This document shows positions 7,792-14,427 of a DNA stretch of 24,099 bases, piece after piece (positions within the stretch are counted from its first letter, which is position 1; every line of letters starts with the position of its first letter). Below the pieces are notes generated by a model. The model was not told the origin of the DNA. It did no database searches and saw only the letters and a list, made by a program, of their open reading frames with translations. The DNA is taken from positions 1 through 24,099 of the forward strand of contig CAMDMC010000022.1 in NCBI GenBank assembly GCA_945901825.1, given 5' to 3'. This stretch comes from Bordetella parapertussis (GTDB lineage Bacteria > Pseudomonadota > Gammaproteobacteria > Burkholderiales > Burkholderiaceae_A). The position numbers and the translations under genes are program-made.

Positions 7792-8526
7792 ATGAGTAAC
7801 GAAACAACAGACCAAAGAATTAAAAAGAACCGTCGCCGTATTTACGATGCAGAGTCTTATGTAAGGTTTAACTCTGCGCAGGTTCTGGTGGGCCGCTCGG
7901 CCATCGAAGAAAACCGTACCTTGGCGCTTGAGTCCTTCACTGCCGAGGCCTCCGGTAACCGTGCGCTCTTGTCCTCAACGGTAGATGACGTCTATCGCAA
8001 CCGCGTCATGCTTGTTGAACTACTTGAGCCTGCAACTCCTGAAGAGGAGCGTTTCAAGAACTCAATGCGAAACCGTGTCCGTATTGAAGAGCTCGAGCTG
8101 CTTGCGTCCATTAACCGCCGCGCTCTTGAAATAAATCAGAAAATGGTGGATGTTAATAAGCTTCTTATTGAAATTAATGTCATGGCGACTAAGTACAACG
8201 AAGAAGCCTTCGAGGCCGTCAATGAAGTCTCTACCGCCAACGCCAAGTGGCTTGACGGCGAGCTTGAGCAGGCTATGCGTGGTGCTGCCGCTGGTGACAA
8301 TGAGGCACGTGTCACCGAGAATACTGCTCGCGTTACCGAGCTGCGTGAGGCGGCCGAGAACAACCGGGATGTTATTAAAAGTATTTACGAGCGTGCTGCC
8401 GAAAACCGTGCCCATCTTGAAAAAGACCTTGAAGACGTCAACGATCTGCGTAACGAAGTTGTCGGTCTTCGAGAGAAGATTGCGGCTAACCAGCACCGTG
8501 TTGCCGACAAAATTAGTGACCTGTAA
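7792..8526 (+). CDS. Coiled-coil protein with heptad-spaced asparagines, unknown function
   Basis: A 244-residue charged protein without signal peptide or membrane helix, so probably cytosolic. It is predicted helical almost throughout. Asparagines fall in register: 13, 27, 41, then 56, 70, then 94, 108, 115, 122, 129, 136, 150, then 170, 177, 191, 205, 233. All intervals inside a block are multiples of seven. In the C-terminal block, placing Asn at heptad position d puts Val174, Val181, Ala188, Ile195, Ala202, Leu209, Val216, Val223, Ile230 and Val237 at position a, a good coiled-coil core. Many of the asparagines are followed by Arg. AAGGAG precedes ATG 7792, and a strong terminator follows, making this the last gene of the DUF1538/PII cluster. 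I do not recognise the family. Confidence 0.82.
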   Translation: MSNETTDQRIKKNRRRIYDAESYVRFNSAQVLVGRSAIEENRTLALESFTAEASGNRALLSSTVDDVYRNRVMLVELLEPATPEEERFKNSMRNRVRIEELELLASINRRALEINQKMVDVNKLLIEINVMATKYNEEAFEAVNEVSTANAKWLDGELEQAMRGAAAGDNEARVTENTARVTELREAAENNRDVIKSIYERAAENRAHLEKDLEDVNDLRNEVVGLREKIAANQHRVADKISDL

Positions 8527-8550
8527 TTTTTAGTTTTTAGTTTGTCTTCT

Positions 8551-8595
8551 AAAACCCTGCACTTCCGGCCCTAATCCGGAGCTGCAGGGTTTTTA
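8551..8595. terminator. Bidirectional intrinsic terminator between convergent units
   Basis: AAAACCCTGCA pairs with TGCAGGGTTTT, and an inner stem TTCCGG/CCGGA closes a short loop. On the plus strand it is followed by a T-run and ends the DUF1538/PII/coiled-coil unit. Read from the minus strand it also ends in a short T-run, so it can terminate the channel genes coming the other way. The stop codon of the minus-strand small gene lies at its edge. Confidence 0.9.
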
Positions 8596-8673
8596 TATGA
8601 AACCTGTTAACAGGTTAGCAATAAGAAGAATAGCCACAGCCACCCAGCCAATTCGACCAATCCATTTAAACAT
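8593..8673 (-). CDS. Putative 26-residue single-helix membrane peptide coupled to channel gene
   Basis: The minus strand reads ATG TTT AAA TGG and continues for 26 codons to TAA. The product starts MFKWIGRIGW and then has a hydrophobic helix, VAVAILLIANLLTGFI. Its ATG overlaps the stop of the upstream channel gene by eight bases (ATGTTTAA), and AGGAA lies six bases before the ATG, inside the channel gene. Basic residues at the N-terminus predict a cytoplasmic N-terminus. Position and overlap suggest translational coupling and perhaps an accessory channel subunit. The length is short enough for chance, but overlap, ribosome site and hydrophobicity together support a real gene. Confidence 0.55.
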   Translation of the reverse strand: MFKWIGRIGWVAVAILLIANLLTGFI

Positions 8674-9511
8674 GGTCGTTCCTGTTTTCTAATAAATGTT
8701 TACGCAGTTCGCTTATTTCTCTGCGCATTAGCTCAAGCTCGTTTCGCATCGTTTGCATGTCATTTCCCTTACTTGACTCCTCTTGACCATGAATAGCGTT
8801 TAAAGAGTTCACAATCACCGCCACGAAAAGGTTCAGCACGGTGAAAGTGGCTGTAAGAATAAACAAAATAAAGAAGATCCATGCGTAGGGGTAGACCTCC
8901 ATAATAGGCCTTGCAACGCCCCCGGCCCAAGCCTCAAGGGTCATCACCTGAAATAAGGTGAAGAAGCTCATGCCCAGGTTTCCAAACAGGTCTGGGAAAT
9001 CTTGCCCGAAGAGCTTGGTGGCAATAACTGCATTGACATAGAAAAGTATCATCACGAGGCCGAAGACCGATGCCATTCCAGGCAAAGCACCTAAAAGCGC
9101 ACCGACAACCTTGCGAATACTGGGTATTTTGCTAATAAGCCTTAAAACACGAAGCACGCGCAGTGAGCGTAGAACCGCAAAGGGTCCCGAGGCAGGAATA
9201 AGTGCAATACCAACGACAACAAAGTCGAAGACAGACCAAGGGTCTTTGAAGAATCGCCATCCACGAGCAAATAGCAGGCTAGCAATTTCAATAACAAAGA
9301 CGCTCAGAATGGCATGGTCGAGTGTTGTAATTAACTTGCCCCACGATGCCATGATGCGGGGGCTGGTCTCCATACCAAGCAGAACCGCGTTAATAAGAAT
9401 AAGGGCAATCACGCCATTCTGAACGCTTTTCAGAGCCCAAAACGCCTCTATTCGGTGTTTGAGTCCAAGCGCTACTGCGCCTTCTGAAGAAGGCTCCAAA
9501 CTTGTACTCAT
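8666..9511 (-). CDS. Voltage-gated sodium-channel-like ion channel (BacNav family), downstream copy
   Basis: A 281-residue single-domain six-helix channel. S4 contains Arg115, Arg118, Arg121 and Arg124 at three-residue spacing. The pore helix and filter read FTLFQVM then TLEAWAGG (191-198), where the classic bacterial Na+ channel filter is TLESWS. S6 carries VLNLFVAVIVNS, and the C-terminal tail (about 250-275) is a heptad-like coiled coil as in tetrameric BacNav channels. Filter glutamate 193 is kept; the following Ser is Ala. ATG 9511 lies six bases after the stop of the paralogous upstream gene. The two share long identical stretches, so they arose by tandem duplication and may form mixed tetramers. 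Confidence 0.92.
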   Translation of the reverse strand: MSTSLEPSSEGAVALGLKHRIEAFWALKSVQNGVIALILINAVLLGMETSPRIMASWGKLITTLDHAILSVFVIEIASLLFARGWRFFKDPWSVFDFVVVGIALIPASGPFAVLRSLRVLRVLRLISKIPSIRKVVGALLGALPGMASVFGLVMILFYVNAVIATKLFGQDFPDLFGNLGMSFFTLFQVMTLEAWAGGVARPIMEVYPYAWIFFILFILTATFTVLNLFVAVIVNSLNAIHGQEESSKGNDMQTMRNELELMRREISELRKHLLENRNDHV

Positions 9512-9517
9512 TGTGCT

Positions 9518-10354
9518 TTACCGTAAGGGCTGTGTGTTGCTCTCTAGCAACTTTCGTAAGGCAGTTACTTCCTCATGAACAGCAGCCAGTTCCTTGCGCA
9601 CGGTTTCCATGTCATTACCAAGGTCGGCAGATTCTTCCTCGTGAATGGTACTAAGCGAGTTCACGATAACGGCAATAAATAAATTAAGAACCGTAAAGGT
9701 AGCGGTAAGGATGAAGATAAAAAATAAGATCCAAGAATAGGGGTAGACCGCCATAATGGGGCGGGCGATATCCCCCGACCAACCTTCAAGTGTCATAACT
9801 TGAAACAGAGTGAACAGACTAAGCCCGAGGTCTCCAAAAAGTTCGGGGAAGCTCTGGCTAAAGAGCTTCGTAGAGATGACTGCGAAGACGTAGAAAAGAA
9901 TCATCACAAGGCCAAAAACCGATGCCATTCCGGGTATGGCACCCAAAAGAGCACCGACAACTCGACGAATACTTGGTATTTTGTTCACCAAACGCAGCAC
10001 CCGCAAAACCCTCAGTGATCGCAGCACTGCAAAGGGCCCCGAGGCTGGGACAAGCGCAATTCCAACAACAATAAAGTCAAAAACGCACCAGGGGTCCTTG
10101 AAGAAGCGCCATCCCCGTGCCGCCAAAAGACAGCCAATTTCGGCAACAAAGACGGCCAATATGGCCTGGTCAAGCGCGTGAAGCGTGTTTCCCCAGGCCG
10201 CCATAATGCTTGGGCTTGTTTCCATCCCAAGAATGGCTGCGTTAATAAGAATGACGGCGATGATGAAGTTTTGTACCGACTTATGGCCCCAGAACTTTTC
10301 AAGGGCCGCCTTCCAGCGTGGAAGGTGATCGTAAGAGGTTGCGTCAGCGGTCAT
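9518..10354 (-). CDS. Voltage-gated cation-channel-like protein (BacNav family), upstream copy
   Basis: A 278-residue paralogue of the downstream gene with the same layout: S4 Arg112, Arg115, Arg118 and Arg121; pore segment FTLFQVM followed by TLEGWSGD (188-195); S6 VLNLFIAVIVNS; and a C-terminal coiled coil (about 245-272). Glycine after the filter glutamate plus a downstream aspartate differs from TLESWS. From memory, the prokaryotic Ca2+ channel CavMr has a TLEGWVD-type filter, so Ca2+ or mixed selectivity is plausible. It is the first gene of the minus-strand channel unit; the 110 bp upstream should hold its promoter, though I see no clear -35/-10 pair. Confidence 0.92.
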   Translation of the reverse strand: MTADATSYDHLPRWKAALEKFWGHKSVQNFIIAVILINAAILGMETSPSIMAAWGNTLHALDQAILAVFVAEIGCLLAARGWRFFKDPWCVFDFIVVGIALVPASGPFAVLRSLRVLRVLRLVNKIPSIRRVVGALLGAIPGMASVFGLVMILFYVFAVISTKLFSQSFPELFGDLGLSLFTLFQVMTLEGWSGDIARPIMAVYPYSWILFFIFILTATFTVLNLFIAVIVNSLSTIHEEESADLGNDMETVRKELAAVHEEVTALRKLLESNTQPLR

Positions 10355-10464
10355 AGTGCAAAGTGGATAGGGCTACTGGGTACACGAGGCCCCGAAAGAC
10401 GACAGCGGGGTCCTAAACTCATGCGTAGTTTACGCCGAAAACCCAGCCCCAAATAGCCCGATCT

Positions 10465-10896
10465 TTACTTTTTACCGAAGCCTTGTCGCATGGCCTTCGA
10501 GGTTTCTTCAAACCTCGAGTTGTGGTCGCAGATAGCGGTGAGAGTCACCTTGGGTGCAGCATTCGCCTCATCACCTTCAAAGTCAAAACCACGGTATTTG
10601 CGATTTGCTACAAGCTTTAACCTTTGGTTCGACATTGCCGAAATACGCGCCGTGTTCCCTGAAAAACTGGCACTAACTCCGTTAGGCATAACGCGAACCA
10701 TAAACACGTCGTTAGGCATGTCGCATTTATTGTTTAGGGTGACGGTCGACTGCACAAGAACAGGAGGGCCGATTCGACTCAAAACCTGGAAATAGAAAAA
10801 AAGCGCGCTGCCCACGACAATCACGATCGTCAGAAGGAGTATGAGCACCTTTTTTAGAACCTCCTCGTCAAGAAGGCTGTCGAGGTCGGTGCTCAT
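10465..10896 (-). CDS. Small membrane-anchored protein of unknown function
   Basis: A 143-residue protein with an acidic N-terminus (DLDSLLDEEVL), one hydrophobic helix at about residues 17-38, and a presumably periplasmic domain of about 100 residues containing two cysteines (in NNKCDMPN and TAICDHN) that could form a disulfide. I do not recognise a family. Its ATG overlaps the stop of the upstream gene (ATGA), so the two are probably co-translated. Cellular role is unknown; the pairing with a secreted protein suggests an envelope function. Confidence 0.75.
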   Translation of the reverse strand: MSTDLDSLLDEEVLKKVLILLLTIVIVVGSALFFYFQVLSRIGPPVLVQSTVTLNNKCDMPNDVFMVRVMPNGVSASFSGNTARISAMSNQRLKLVANRKYRGFDFEGDEANAAPKVTLTAICDHNSRFEETSKAMRQGFGKK

Positions 10897-11327
10897 CGAC
10901 TAGCCTGCGAATCCGCTTGCTTGCAAACCAGTCGATTCAGATGATTGAATAAGGCGTCTTTGTTGCTATGGCTGATCCATGGGCCAAGCTTATTGTCCGT
11001 ACCTACGGGGTCGCCTTGCGCCATGGGGTCTGGATAGCCAGCCACCGACACATAACGGTGCTTTTTATTAGGGCAGTCAAGAATGAGCAAAACCTTAAAA
11101 GAATGTCTCCCCGTCTCAGGGTCGGCCGCCGCCATGTCCTTCAGCAACCAAACAGCCTTCCATTCGCCGTAATCGCGCATGGGCTTACGGTCGAAGTACC
11201 AGGAAAATTCGGCATTGGCGCCTCCTGAAAACCGAATCCAGTCATTGGCAAGAACAGGTTTCGTCCCGCCCGCCCAAAGGCCAATTGAGATGGAAAGAAA
11301 AAATAAACCTTTCAAATTCATGCGCAT
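10893..11327 (-). CDS. Exported small protein, surface-adhesin-E-like
   Basis: The product, about 144 residues, begins MRMNLKGLFFLSISIGLWAG, a good signal peptide with probable cleavage near VLAND. The mature part contains FSWYFDRKPM, KAVWLLKDM, FKVLLILDCPNKKHRYVS and a late cysteine in LVCK. This arrangement (tyrosine/aspartate start, W-x-L strand, cysteine followed by a basic strand, C-terminal cysteine) resembles the surface-adhesin protein E-like family of small periplasmic or outer-membrane-associated proteins. ATG 11327 and ATG 11321 are equally good starts; the frame stays open upstream to 11375, but that adds residues before the signal peptide. The stop overlaps the next gene by ATGA. 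Confidence 0.75.
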   Translation of the reverse strand: MRMNLKGLFFLSISIGLWAGGTKPVLANDWIRFSGGANAEFSWYFDRKPMRDYGEWKAVWLLKDMAAADPETGRHSFKVLLILDCPNKKHRYVSVAGYPDPMAQGDPVGTDNKLGPWISHSNKDALFNHLNRLVCKQADSQASR

Positions 11328-11396
11328 AGCATCTATCTTAGCACCCGCGCGGGTAAAGCCTAGAGCAAGGACCACCTAGGGAGGAGAAAAATGCCC

Positions 11397-11930
11397 CTAG
11401 ATGGTGAGCTCGAAAGGTCGCTGAACCTTCACTGTCTGACCAGGGCGCCTTACTTCGATGGAGGCGTGAGCCTTGGCCCGAAGCATGGCGCGTTCGTGAA
11501 CCTTTTTCAGCTCGAACTCCTCACGAAGGCGATCGGATTCGTCAAAAACGGTTTCGAGCGTCTTGTCGAGCAAGAACTCGCGACGAACCTGCTGAACCCG
11601 CTGCAGAAGATTGTTTGTGACTAAAAGCTCTGCCGACATTTCTTCTGGGGCCTCATCAACCTCTAAATCGTCGAGGTTTTGGAAGAGTTCACAAAGACTC
11701 TGCAGACTGAAAGAATTCGCCACAGGGGTTAGCTGGTAGCCACCGCCGGGTCCGCGGCTAGCCGACACGAGACCCACGGTTCTTAGCTCTTTAAAGATAA
11801 ATTCCAGGTAACTCACCGAGACATTAAGCAGACTTGATAGAGTGACGAGGCTTGTGGCCTGACGTTGGCGGTTCTGATGAAGAGCAACTAGCGCGTCAAC
11901 AGCAACCATGGCTTTATTAGAAATATTCAT
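11397..11930 (-). CDS. Rrf2-family transcriptional regulator
   Basis: A 177-residue protein. Residues 1-80 match the Rrf2 winged helix: VTLSSLLNVSVSYLEFIFKELRTVGLVSASRGPGGGYQLT contains the recognition helix and the glycine-rich wing. Iron-sulfur members such as IscR have three closely spaced cysteines after the wing; here I see a single cysteine (LQSLCELF), so a conventional [Fe-S] cluster is unlikely. The C-terminal half is a long charged helix rich in Glu/Arg, followed by a basic strand. The gene is divergent from tRNA-Val, and its promoter should be in 11931-12285. Its targets are unknown; neighbouring envelope genes or itself are candidates. Confidence 0.88.
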   Translation of the reverse strand: MNISNKAMVAVDALVALHQNRQRQATSLVTLSSLLNVSVSYLEFIFKELRTVGLVSASRGPGGGYQLTPVANSFSLQSLCELFQNLDDLEVDEAPEEMSAELLVTNNLLQRVQQVRREFLLDKTLETVFDESDRLREEFELKKVHERAMLRAKAHASIEVRRPGQTVKVQRPFELTI

Positions 11931-12285
11931 AATTCAAGGGCCTCCTGAGACCGGTAGGTGAGTCGTAAACCAGACTGAAACGTGCAACATCAATGAAACC
12001 TAACCCCCAACCTCCCCGACTATTACTTGCCGTTTTGAATCGTTAGTGAGTCGATAGTTTAGCGTAAGACCGCTGCATGGCAAGGCATTTCTTTGAAAAA
12101 CACAGAAATTATCCAACTCATAACTGACTCATGCCTTTGTTGTATGTTCTTGTTTGTCTGGGTTGAGTCAGAAAAGTTTCAGTAATCCTTATGGTTTACT
12201 CGGGTATAAGAAGTGGTTAAGGCGTCGCTCGGGCAGGACCAACCTAACTCCCCCCTGTCAATCCATGAAGTAAACTGCGAGACGC
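11931..12285. promoter_or_regulatory. Intergenic region between rrf2-like gene and tRNA-Val
   Basis: No credible protein gene is seen in these 355 bp. An 8-bp perfect inverted repeat, CTGACTCA (12124-12131) and TGAGTCAG (12164-12171), is separated by 32 bases and could be paired regulator half-sites. TATAAG at 12205 is a possible -10 for the tRNA, but I do not see a good -35. GAGTC recurs several times across the interval. Confidence 0.4.
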
Positions 12286-12360
12286 GGACACCTAGCTCAG
12301 TGGTAGAGCACTGCCTTCACACGGCAGGGGTCACAGGTTCGAACCCTGTGGTGTCCACCA
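12286..12360 (+). tRNA. tRNA-Val (anticodon CAC)
   Basis: A complete cloverleaf. The acceptor GGACACC pairs with GGTGTCC. The D arm reads GCTCAGTGGTAGAGC. The anticodon stem CTGCC/GGCAG encloses loop TTCACAC with anticodon CAC. The T arm CACAGGTTCGAACCCTGTG contains the invariant TTCGA, and the CCA end is encoded. A valine tRNA with CAC reads GUG codons. Its 3' 48 bases recur at 13668-13715. Confidence 0.96.
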
Positions 12361-12536
12361 AAAATCTTACGCTTTTTCAAACGCCTACAACACAGTCTTC
12401 AGACTGTTGCTCACCAAAAAGTAGTTAACTCAAAACTTAACTACTTTTCTTACATTTTCAGGGGCTGGGCGCGGGCAGGGCCTCATCACAAAGCGGTGCC
12501 TAACTCGACTCTTTTGAGGCAAGGGGTGGGTGGGGG
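12313..12536 (+). repeat. Direct repeat copy 1: tRNA-Val 3' portion plus downstream flank
   Basis: This 224-bp stretch starts in the 5' anticodon stem of the tRNA and runs to a G-rich tract. It aligns without gaps to 13668-13891. By hand count about 14 positions differ (roughly 94% identity): the first 54 bases are identical and most differences lie in the last 44. The sharp left boundary within the anticodon stem resembles the core of a tRNA attachment site. Confidence 0.9.
12417..12448 (+). terminator. Hairpin downstream of tRNA-Val
   Basis: AAAAGTAGTTAA pairs perfectly with TTAACTACTTTT across an 8-base loop; the right arm supplies the T-run. It probably ends the tRNA transcript and, being symmetrical, may work both ways. 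A smaller stem CAGTC-TTCA-GACTG lies just upstream. Confidence 0.75.
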
Positions 12537-12596
12537 AGGGCGTCACGAAGATTCAGCCCATTGCTTTCCGAGCAAGTTCTGCTTTAATCACACGTA

Positions 12597-13154
12597 ATGA
12601 CAGACGTCTACGACTTACCCAAAGACTTGCCCGTTCCCGTGGATGACGGAGGGGCTCTACATCTTTTAGGGCTGCAACTTCCGAATGTCCAATTACAGGC
12701 AACTAACGGCTCGCTGGTGAATTTAAGTGCGATAAAGGGAAGACTTGTTTTGTATTGTTATCCTATGACCGGTAGGCCTGACGTCGCTTTACCCGAAGGC
12801 TGGGATCAGATTCCTGGTGCTAGGGGCTGCACTCCACAAAGCTGTTCATTCCGTGATCATTACCAAGAAATTAAGGCTCTTGACGCGGAGGTGATGGGTC
12901 TTAGTGTTCAAGATACGGCGTATCAGAGGGAAATGGCTGAACGGTTACACCTGCCATTTAATATCTTGAGTGACTCGAATCATGAATTTCGAAAGGCATT
13001 GAATTTGCCAACCTTTAACGTGGCGGGTCTGACGCTTTTAAAACGAGTGACCTTGGTTATTGATAAGGGTCGTGTCCGAGCAGTGCACTATCCGATTTTT
13101 CCCAGTGATACTGATCCAAAATGGGTTATCGATCAGTTGAGACTACTCACCTAA
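12597..13154 (+). CDS. Peroxiredoxin of the AhpC/TSA redoxin superfamily (PrxQ-like cysteine pair)
   Basis: A 185-residue thioredoxin-fold protein. After the strand LVLYCYPMTGRP comes IPGARGCTPQSCSFRD, holding Cys78 and Cys83 five positions apart, as in BCP/PrxQ-type peroxiredoxins where peroxidatic and resolving cysteines share one helix. GLSVQDTAYQREMAERLHLPFNILSD matches the next strand, helix and strand of the fold. It should reduce hydroperoxides using thiol reductants in the cytosol. Its bases look more AT-rich than upstream genes (not computed). It sits with a MAPEG gene between the two tRNA-derived direct repeats, so it probably arrived, or was duplicated in place, as a cassette. No clear ribosome binding site is seen before ATG 12597. 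Confidence 0.9.
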   Translation: MTDVYDLPKDLPVPVDDGGALHLLGLQLPNVQLQATNGSLVNLSAIKGRLVLYCYPMTGRPDVALPEGWDQIPGARGCTPQSCSFRDHYQEIKALDAEVMGLSVQDTAYQREMAERLHLPFNILSDSNHEFRKALNLPTFNVAGLTLLKRVTLVIDKGRVRAVHYPIFPSDTDPKWVIDQLRLLT

Positions 13155-13198
13155 TCACTCAATTACCGCAAAAACCCCCTCGTGTTGAGAGAGGTCAA

Positions 13199-13609
13199 AT
13201 GATTCTTCCCGTCACTACGATCACTGCAAGCTTACTCGGATTGTTTTTGGTCAAACTCTCACTCAACGTAATTAAGCTGCGCCTTGCTAATAAAGTCTCG
13301 ATTGGTCATGCTGAGAATGCAGATCTTGAGCGAGCAATGCGTGCGCAGGGAAATTTTTCCGAATACGTACCTACCGCACTTATATTGCTAGCATTGCTTG
13401 AATGGAATCGGGCGCCATTGGAGTTGTTGATCTTATTGGCAGTCACATTTACGGCGGGGCGTTGGTTTCACTCGAGGGGAATTGTTGAGCCTCCTCCGAA
13501 ATTCACGAATCGTGTTCGCGGTATGAAGCTAACGCTTTACTCGCTTATTGCGCTCTCCGCCTCAAATCTAGTGTGGCTTGGAATCAATTTTGCAGGTAGT
13601 ACGCCTTAG
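13199..13609 (+). CDS. MAPEG-family membrane protein
   Basis: A 136-residue protein with four predicted membrane helices. The MAPEG signature RAMRAQGNFSEYVPTALILL is present, including Asn52 and Glu55, and RGMKLTLYSLIALS forms the last helix. MAPEG proteins are trimeric membrane enzymes related to microsomal glutathione transferases; small bacterial members are poorly characterised. ATG 13199 is chosen because GAGAGG lies just upstream and the first helix starts at once; an upstream in-frame ATG at 13121 would overlap the peroxiredoxin gene and add a non-hydrophobic tail. Pairing with a peroxiredoxin suggests detoxification of peroxides or electrophiles. Confidence 0.9.
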   Translation: MILPVTTITASLLGLFLVKLSLNVIKLRLANKVSIGHAENADLERAMRAQGNFSEYVPTALILLALLEWNRAPLELLILLAVTFTAGRWFHSRGIVEPPPKFTNRVRGMKLTLYSLIALSASNLVWLGINFAGSTP

Positions 13610-13667
13610 TGACTGCGCTTATTTACGCTTAGTAAAAAAGACGGGAGTCACCGCTCCCACGGCCTCG

Positions 13668-13715
13668 GCCTTCACACGGCAGGGGTCACAGGTTCGAACC
13701 CTGTGGTGTCCACCA
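13668..13715 (+). pseudogene. tRNA-Val 3' fragment
   Basis: The 48 bases are identical to the 3' part of tRNA-Val at 12313-12360, including the anticodon loop, T arm, acceptor 3' strand and CCA. The acceptor 5' strand and D arm are missing, so it cannot fold as a tRNA. It is best read as an attachment-site remnant of a tRNA-targeting integrative element. Confidence 0.88.
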
Positions 13716-13771
13716 AAAATCCCACGCTTTTTCAAACGCCTACAACGCAGTCTTCAGACTGTTGCTCACCA

Positions 13772-13803
13772 AAAAGTAGTTAACTCAAAACTTAACTACT
13801 TTT
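13772..13803 (+). terminator. Duplicate hairpin in second repeat copy
   Basis: Identical to the hairpin at 12417-12448: 12-bp perfect stem, 8-base loop, T-rich right arm. Here it would end transcription coming from the peroxiredoxin/MAPEG pair. Confidence 0.7.
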
Positions 13804-14004
13804 CTTAGATTTTCAGGGGCTGGACGCGGGCAGGGCCTCATCACAAAACAGCGTGTAACCCGACACTTTTGGGGCAGGGGGTGGGTGGGGGTATTTGCTA
13901 AGACCTGGAGGATAAAGGGTAAGCATCCGGTCTACACCGTCTAGTTTTTGATCTTTTAGTTCCTCAGAATAAGTGTCCACCTATTTTTAAGCGGACGCTT
14001 ATTC

Positions 14005-14427
14005 ATGGAAGATTCTCCCTCTTTTTTCCTGCCCACGGCCCGGCATCGCTACACCCGAGCCCAGAAGATTGCCATGGTCGAGGAGTCGATGAGGCCTGGA
14101 GTGTCGATTGCCTCGGTGGCAAGAGCCCATGGGATCAATGCCAATCAACTTCACAAGTGGCGCTATGCGTACAAGACTGGGGTTCGTAGCCTGGGGCAAG
14201 AGCACTCGCGAGCCTGTGGGGTGGAGTTGTTGCCAATCGAGCTTCAGGCTCGGTCACTCTCTGAGCAAGTGTTGCAGCAAGCGCCGGAGCTTCAAAAGTC
14301 AGTAAAGGCGAGGAAGCGCGTAAGTGAGGGTCATATTGAGCTCGCGGTTGGGCAGTACCGGCTCTGTGTGCATGGGTATGTTCAGCCCGAAGCTTTGCGT
14401 GCGGTTCTTCAGGCACTGCGTGCATGA
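14005..14427 (+). CDS. tnpA: IS66-family accessory protein TnpA
   Basis: A 140-residue protein. Residues 14-58 form the helix-turn-helix of IS66 Tnp[21 protein letters not shown], then [17 protein letters not shown]. The C-terminal part ([15 protein letters not shown], then [10 protein letters not shown]) is also typical. It probably binds the element ends or regulates transposition. Its stop overlaps the tnpB start. The frame is intact although the element is truncated downstream. Confidence 0.92.
   Translation: MEDSPSFFLPTARHRYTRAQKIAMVEESMRPGVSIASVARAHGINANQLHKWRYAYKTGVRSLGQEHSRACGVELLPIELQARSLSEQVLQQAPELQKSVKARKRVSEGHIELAVGQYRLCVHGYVQPEALRAVLQALRA

Larger units (their letters stand above)
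13668..13891 (+). repeat. Direct repeat copy 2: tRNA-Val 3' portion plus downstream flank
   Basis: The second copy of the 224-bp repeat, exactly 1,355 bp after the first. The sequence just before it (CCCACGGCCTCG) does not resemble the tRNA 5' half, so the breakpoint lies inside the anticodon stem. The repeat pair frames the peroxiredoxin/MAPEG genes. Confidence 0.9.

Noticed and set aside
10388..10432. GC-rich imperfect stem and TAAACT/AGTTTA repeat between the channel genes and the envelope pair
   Set aside because: Short or bulged stems without T-runs; no basis to call a terminator or operator.
13121..13198. Upstream ATG start for the MAPEG gene
   Set aside because: It overlaps the peroxiredoxin gene and adds a polar tail before helix 1; ATG 13199 has a good ribosome site.
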